64,000 nucleotides of DNA from Paramecium octaurelia (lineage: Eukaryota; Ciliophora; Oligohymenophorea; Peniculida; Parameciidae). This document shows, piece by piece, positions 60,531 to 64,000 of this stretch; the first letter of the stretch is position 1, and each line of letters opens with the position of its first letter. Location of the stretch: contig CAJJDP010000143.1 of the NCBI GenBank assembly GCA_905182995.1, positions 173,253 through 237,252 of the forward strand, given 5' to 3'. The notes below the pieces were generated by a model. That model was given only the letters and a program-made list of their open reading frames with translations. It was not told the DNA's origin and searched no databases. A program made the position numbers and the translations under genes.

Positions 60531-63384
60531 ATGGCTTCAAAGACAAGATAAGTAGAAAAATATAAATAAATTAAGATTTCATTCGAAATTTTTGTTAAAT
60601 TATAAAGTTTAATACTAACTAAAGGTTCATTCAACAATAAAACAAACAATTATTGACAGAGGAAGTTAACTTTCTTAAAATTGATGATGATGATGCTAAA
60701 TTGAAAAATAATATTGGAATTGGAGATTAGGAAATGGTTGAAGTAAATAAAAATAATATAAAAGTTTGGAAAAAGAGAAAAAATAAACTATTTAAGTTGG
60801 TAGTAAAAAAAAGTCTCAGCAATCAGATTAAAGAAAATGAACAAATTAGGGGAAGCTAATTAATAAAACCCTGAAAGTTCCGAGTAGTATTTTAAAAAAG
60901 GTATCTTAAATCCACATAATATCTATATTTAGCTTATGCTTTAGAAGAAATGAATAGATTTGAAGAAGCATTGAAATATTATGATTTAGCTATTAAGATG
61001 AATCCTCATAAATCAAAATATTATGAGAATAAAGGTATATTGTAATTCTCATCAAAACTAAGCTGATACTTTAAAAAAAATGAATAGATTAGAAGAAGCA
61101 TTGGAACATTATGATTTAGCAATTCAAATAGATCCTGAAATTGCTAGGCATCATAATAAAAAAGGTATTTTTAATACGAATAATAAAAAGCTTTTACATT
61201 AAAAATGATGAATAGATTTGAGGAAGCATTAAAATATTATGATATAGCAATTTTTTTAGATCCTTAGACTTCAGGATATGAAGATAATAAAGGTATAATT
61301 AAATCAGATTAATAACAAGCTTTTACATTAAAATTGATGAATAGATTTGAGGATGCATTAAAACATTATGATTTAGCTATTCAAAAAGATCCTCTCAATT
61401 CAAAATATTATAATAATAAAGGTATAATTTATTTCACATTAATTTTAGCTGATGTTTTAAATATATTAAAAAGATTTCAAGAAGCATTGTATTATTAGGA
61501 TACGGCTATTTAGATAAATCCTGAAAATCATGGCTATTATTATAATAAAGGTTAATTATATCTTGAGTAATCTCCTAGCGATGACATTAAATAAATTGAA
61601 TAGATTAGAAGAAGCATTAGAATATGTTGATAAAGCAATTTAGATAAACTCTGAAATTCCTCTCTATTATCAGGGTAAAGGTATAATTGAATCATAATAA
61701 TATTAAAGCTGTTAGTCTAGATCAAATGAAAAGATTTAAAGAAGCATTAATTATTTTTGATTTATGTATTTAAAAACAACCAGAGGATTCAGATAATTAT
61801 TTTTACAAAGGTATAATTTATTGTACCTAATATGCAAGCTAAAACTTTAATGCATTTGAATAGAATTGAGGAAGCATTGTAATATTTTGATACAGCGATT
61901 TTGAAAAATCCTGAAAATTCAAACTATCATAATAACAAAGGTATAATTTATTTCAGTAAAAACTCAGCAAATGCTTTATTTAAGATGAATAAATTTATGG
62001 AAGCATTAAAATTTTATGATTTAGCTATTTATCACAGCCCTGATGACTCTTCATATTATAATAATAAAGGTAGAGTTTCTTTCCCTTAAAATCTTAGCTT
62101 GTGCCTTATGTTTAATGAATAACTTTTCAGAAGCATTATAATATTATGATTTAGCGATTTTGAAAAATCCTGAAGATTCAGATTATTATCATAACAAAGG
62201 TTCAATTAAGCCATTATAATATCTTAGCGATGGCCTTAGATAAAATGAATAGGCAAGAAGAAGCCTTAGAATAATTTAATTTAGCTATTTTGAAAAATCC
62301 CGAAAATGCACTTTACTACAATAACAAAGGTATAATTTAATACAAATAATTTAGCCATTACGTTAAAAAACTTGAATAGATTTGAAGAAGCATTGGAATT
62401 ATATGATTTAGCTATTTAGAAAAATCCGGAAAACCACATTCTTTATTATAACAAAGGTATAACTTAATCGACATAAATTCTAAGCGACTTCTTTAACTAA
62501 ATTAAACAGATTAAACGAAGCTTTAGAATTTTATGACTTAGCTATTTAGATAGACCCTTACATTTCTGTATATTATTCAAACAAAGGTATAATTCAATAA
62601 TATTTAAGCTAATACATTAGAGAGATTAAATAAATTTGAAGAAGCTTTAGAATAATATGACTTAGCTATTTAAACAAACCCTGAAAATTTCATGAACTAT
62701 TATAAAAAAGGTACTGTTAAATCTATATATCTCAGCAACCATTTTAGATAAATTGAAAAGATTTGTGGAAGCATTGGAATATTTTGATTCAGCTATTTAG
62801 AAAAACCCGGGAGATTCCAATCTTTATAACAACAAAGGTAAATATTAAGCACATAATATCTAAGGCACTACTTTATTTAAACTAAATTAGTTTGAAGAAG
62901 CATTGAATTTGTTTGATTTAGCTATTTGGAAAAATCCTAAAGATAACAACAATTATCCCAGTAAAGGTATAATTAAAACTGAATATCTCAGCATTGTGTT
63001 TATTTAAATTGAATAGATTGGAGGAAGCATTGGAATAATATGACTTAATTATTTAGAAAAACCCTGAAAATTCTGAGTATTATCGGCTCAAAGGTTTTTA
63101 ATATCCGCATAATATCTTAGGCAATACTTTATTTAAATTAAATCGGTTTTAGGAAGCATTGAAATATTATGATTTAGCTATTTAGAAAAATCCTACAAAT
63201 CAAGTCTGTTATACTAATAAAGGTATAATGTAATTCTTATAACATCAAAGCTGATGCTTTAAAAATAATGAGTAAATTAAAAGAATCTGGGAAATCTTAA
63301 AATATTGCATCTCAACAATAGCCAAACTAAGGGTTTGGTGAGACTAACTACAATTCTATCTATAAGACATCATCCTTAATTTGA
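60531..63384 (+). CDS. TPR-repeat protein with one exon per repeat
   Basis: From 60933 on the model is firm: 18 tetratricopeptide repeats, each 34 residues, each in its own 102-nt exon, then a short unique tail ending at TGA 63382-63384. The repeat reads roughly A-x-x-L-x-x-[ML]-N-R-x-E-E-A-L-x-x-Y-D-L-A-I-x-x-[ND]-P-E-x-x-x-Y-Y-x-N-K. Before it, exon 60820-60900 (81 nt) is a repeat shortened by seven codons. The first part (60531-60819; MASKTRQ..., then an acidic and basic stretch) is coding-like, but its exon joins were not resolved. TPR superhelices bind peptides of partner proteins; the partner is unknown. No signal peptide or membrane segment is seen. Confidence 0.8.
60933..63222 (+). 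repeat. Tandem array of 18 exon+intron TPR units
   Basis: Eighteen 102-nt exons and seventeen introns of 28, 26, 27, 27, 28, 28, 28, 27, 28, 28, 25, 28, 22, 25, 27, 25 and 27 nt sum to 2,290 bases, exactly the span. Every intron interrupts a codon after its first base, following AAA G. Most introns start GTATAATT, so intron and exon were copied together. Further introns in the same phase flank the array (60901-60932 and 63223-63250). Confidence 0.93.
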
Positions 63385-64000
63385 ATTATATTTACATAAA
63401 GAATTCAATAAATTATTAAAGATTGGTTAGTTTTAAAGGTTACTATATTGAGCTTTGAGAGCATTTTGCGACTTATTCAATTGCTACCTTTCTATGCTAG
63501 ACCAATATCAACTAACAGAGATAAATAATAGGAATAAAGTAATATCTTAGAAGAAGAGGAAGAAGAAAATGAGATTTCTAATAATTGGAACAATAAAGGA
63601 TACTCAAGAACACCAATAAATAATTGAAGAGATAATATGAGATTCGAAATTGGCAAATTCACAAGCTGAAAATTAACCAGCAACATGTTATTGTCATCAA
63701 GAGGAAGAGTGAAGCAAAGGTTGAGTTGAAAAATATTGAAAAAAATTTCGAAAGTCTTAAAGATGACAATAGACAAGAAAATTCCCAAGGATTGTGATTA
63801 AAGACTAGATTTGATATCATTAATAATATTTGATAAGGGGTTAGAATAAATTGTGTCTAATTATGGGTTTGGGAATTTTATAAACTAACTTTGAACCTCA
63901 CCTAGGAATATGCAAGAATTGTAAAAGAAAATGAAATTTAATATAGTGTGAGAATTGGAATTGATGAATACAGTAAAGAGAGAAATGATTAAGGACTAAA
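63385..64000 (+). other. Probable coding sequence running off the right edge
   Basis: Several plus-strand patches look coding: a Glu-rich stretch near 63550, a Lys/Glu helix ending before TGA near 63797-63799, and a frame open from about 63845 to the edge (YARIVKENEIQYSVRIGIDE). I could not join them with convincing introns, so no CDS is called. Confidence 0.3.

Noticed and set aside
60933..63250. Regular about 130-bp periodicity resembling a CRISPR or satellite array
   Set aside because: The unit is a 102-nt TPR exon plus a short intron, with divergent sequence but conserved protein motif. There are no identical repeats and no spacers.
1..64000. Many short standard-code reading frames on both strands
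   Set aside because: They end at TAA/TAG, which read as Gln here. Most are shadows or slices of longer ciliate-code genes.

Overview
The window looks like macronuclear DNA of a ciliate very close to Paramecium. Nearly every long coding region reads through many TAA and TAG codons (glutamine in this code) and stops only at TGA. Genes are cut by tiny introns of about 20-37 nt starting GTA/GT and ending in AG. DNA between genes is short and very AT-rich. I translated with the ciliate code (TGA the only stop) and removed these introns. For most spliced genes the exon lengths then add up to a whole number of codons, which I used as a check.

Layout. 1-5,940: edge fragment, a PRKRIP1-like protein, a membrane protein, tRNA-Val(UAC), a secreted modular protein and a CBM20 protein. 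6,058-8,878: a 1,410-bp segment present twice around a single N, almost certainly an unmerged contig overlap. 8,801-13,340: a STE20-like pseudokinase, an ANP32-like LRR protein, a coiled-coil protein and mitochondrial ribosomal protein bL12m. 13,367-19,013: two tandem paralogous hybrid histidine kinases. 19,071-22,872: two convergent EGF-TM-RING proteins. 23,737-28,193: a CaaX GTPase, a Rab GTPase and a third hybrid histidine kinase. 28,309-35,413: a novel basic protein, an E-NTPDase, a VPS9-domain protein, a small acylation-candidate protein and a large two-TM protein. 35,485-44,857: exosome nuclease DIS3/RRP44, a secreted GDPD phosphodiesterase, SFT2, a PP4 regulatory subunit 3 (SMEK) homologue and a cyclic-nucleotide-gated type K+ channel. 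45,178-47,864: a second N-separated duplicate (2 x 1,343 bp) with small genes. 48,175-56,427: a giant (2,734 aa) EF-hand protein with a degenerate kinase domain. 57,004-58,180: RAD23. 60,531-63,384: a TPR gene in which every 34-residue repeat is its own 102-nt exon.

Working together: the window mixes signalling (three phosphorelay kinases, two GTPases, one VPS9 protein, a cNMP-gated channel, two pseudokinases), membrane traffic (Rab, VPS9, SFT2) and RNA/protein quality control (DIS3, RAD23, RING proteins). No operon-like pathway is evident, as expected for a ciliate. The most striking object is the TPR gene: 18 consecutive exons of exactly 102 nt separated by 22-28 nt introns in identical phase. 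Five of those introns could be retained without a stop or frameshift, and about half use an AAG acceptor. Packing is also extreme: a 4-nt ATGA overlap between two same-strand genes, and head-to-head starts only 9 and 15 bp apart.
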